A stretch of DNA of 13,342 nucleotides. Origin: Chloroflexota bacterium (GTDB lineage: Bacteria > Chloroflexota > Anaerolineae > Anaerolineales > Anaerolineaceae). The stretch spans positions 1 to 13,342 of the forward strand of contig JAJYJF010000020.1 in NCBI GenBank assembly GCA_021796375.1, given 5' to 3'. Made by a program: the position numbers and the translations under genes. Positions 13,011 to 13,342 of this stretch are shown piece after piece (the first letter of the stretch is position 1; the number at the start of each line of letters is the position of its first letter). Under the pieces are notes generated by a model, which was given only the letters and a program-made list of their open reading frames with translations, was not told the DNA's origin and did no database searches.

Positions 13011-13342
13011 ATGAATCAAGCCCGTATCTTCGAAGCCAGCCCATCCCTTTCGCTGCGAGAAGAAATCGTCGGGGTTGATGCGCCTGTTCCGGTTTTGGGT
13101 GGGCCAGACCGGCCGTATATCTATCTGGATAACGCGGCCAGCACACCCTCCTTCCGGGGCGTGCAGGAAAAAGTAAACCAGCTGCTGCCGTGGTATTCGA
13201 GCGTCCACCGCGGCTCGGGGCTTAAATCGCTGGTCTCTTCCCAGGCGTACGATGAGGCGCATGAAATTACCGGCCGGTTCGTCGGCGCGGACCCCGAGAA
13301 GGATGTGGTGATCTTCGGGCGCAATACCACGGAGGCGATCAA
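13011..13342 (+). CDS. cysteine desulfurase-like class V aminotransferase, N-terminal part
   Basis: The first 110 codons are present; the gene leaves the right edge. Translation from the ATG (GGAGGA eight bases upstream) gives IYLDNAASTPSFRGVQEKV, then SVHRGSGLKSLVSSQAYDEA and VVIFGRNTTEAI. These are the N-terminal signatures of the NifS/SufS/CsdA fold, a PLP enzyme that takes sulfur from cysteine as a protein persulfide. The lysine and cysteine of the active site lie beyond the window, so a related class V enzyme such as a selenocysteine lyase or isopenicillin epimerase-like protein is possible. It has its own near-consensus promoter. Confidence 0.88.
   Translation, partial: MNQARIFEASPSLSLREEIVGVDAPVPVLGGPDRPYIYLDNAASTPSFRGVQEKVNQLLPWYSSVHRGSGLKSLVSSQAYDEAHEITGRFVGADPEKDVVIFGRNTTEAI

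Noticed and set aside
1..13342. CRISPR array, phage, transposase or defence genes
   Set aside because: No regularly spaced identical repeats and no proteins of these types were found; the short repeats are degenerate and irregularly spaced.

Overview
The window is high-GC bacterial DNA with tightly packed genes. It looks like a Chloroflexota (Anaerolineae-type) chromosome. Pointers are a large MalT-like LuxR regulator of the kind that is abundant in that phylum, a DUF2905 protein, and many low-GC heptamer-like repeats between genes. This taxonomic guess is inference; no rRNA or marker gene is present.

Region 1 (1-4294, minus strand) is a bacterial microcompartment (BMC) operon read right to left: rpiB, deoC, a BMC-P pentamer, a BMC-H hexamer, a eutJ-like chaperone, a BMC-T double-disc trimer related to Hoch_5816, a 94-residue protein of unknown role, and the first 24 codons of what looks like a BMC aldehyde dehydrogenase, cut by the window edge. 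Deoxyribose-5-phosphate aldolase plus RpiB together with shell genes is the hallmark of the sugar-phosphate-utilisation (SPU) class of BMC known from genome surveys. The inferred pathway is: a pentose phosphate is isomerised by RpiB, deoxyribose-5-phosphate is cleaved by DeoC to glyceraldehyde-3-phosphate plus acetaldehyde, and the aldehyde is oxidised inside the shell. RpiB, DeoC and the aldehyde dehydrogenase each carry an extra N-terminal helix of encapsulation-peptide type.

Region 2 (4295-5142) is the control point. A HutC-type GntR repressor gene reads rightwards. Its promoter and the BMC promoter face each other, so their 5' ends overlap. Two dyads, including TGGT-N4-ACCA, lie in the shared segment.

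Region 3 (5184-8603) holds a four-helix membrane protein of unknown function and a 939-residue MalT-like LuxR regulator with a repeat-derived in-frame insertion. Region 4 (8693-11549) holds an ABC-2 exporter (ATPase plus permease, ATGA overlap), a GC-rich hairpin, and a second, degenerate ATPase split into two frames. Region 5 (11608-13342) holds a rhodanese, a convergent DUF2905-thioesterase pair, and the start of a cysteine desulfurase with a near-consensus promoter.

No gap between genes exceeds 300 bases. I saw no tRNA, rRNA, CRISPR array or transposase.
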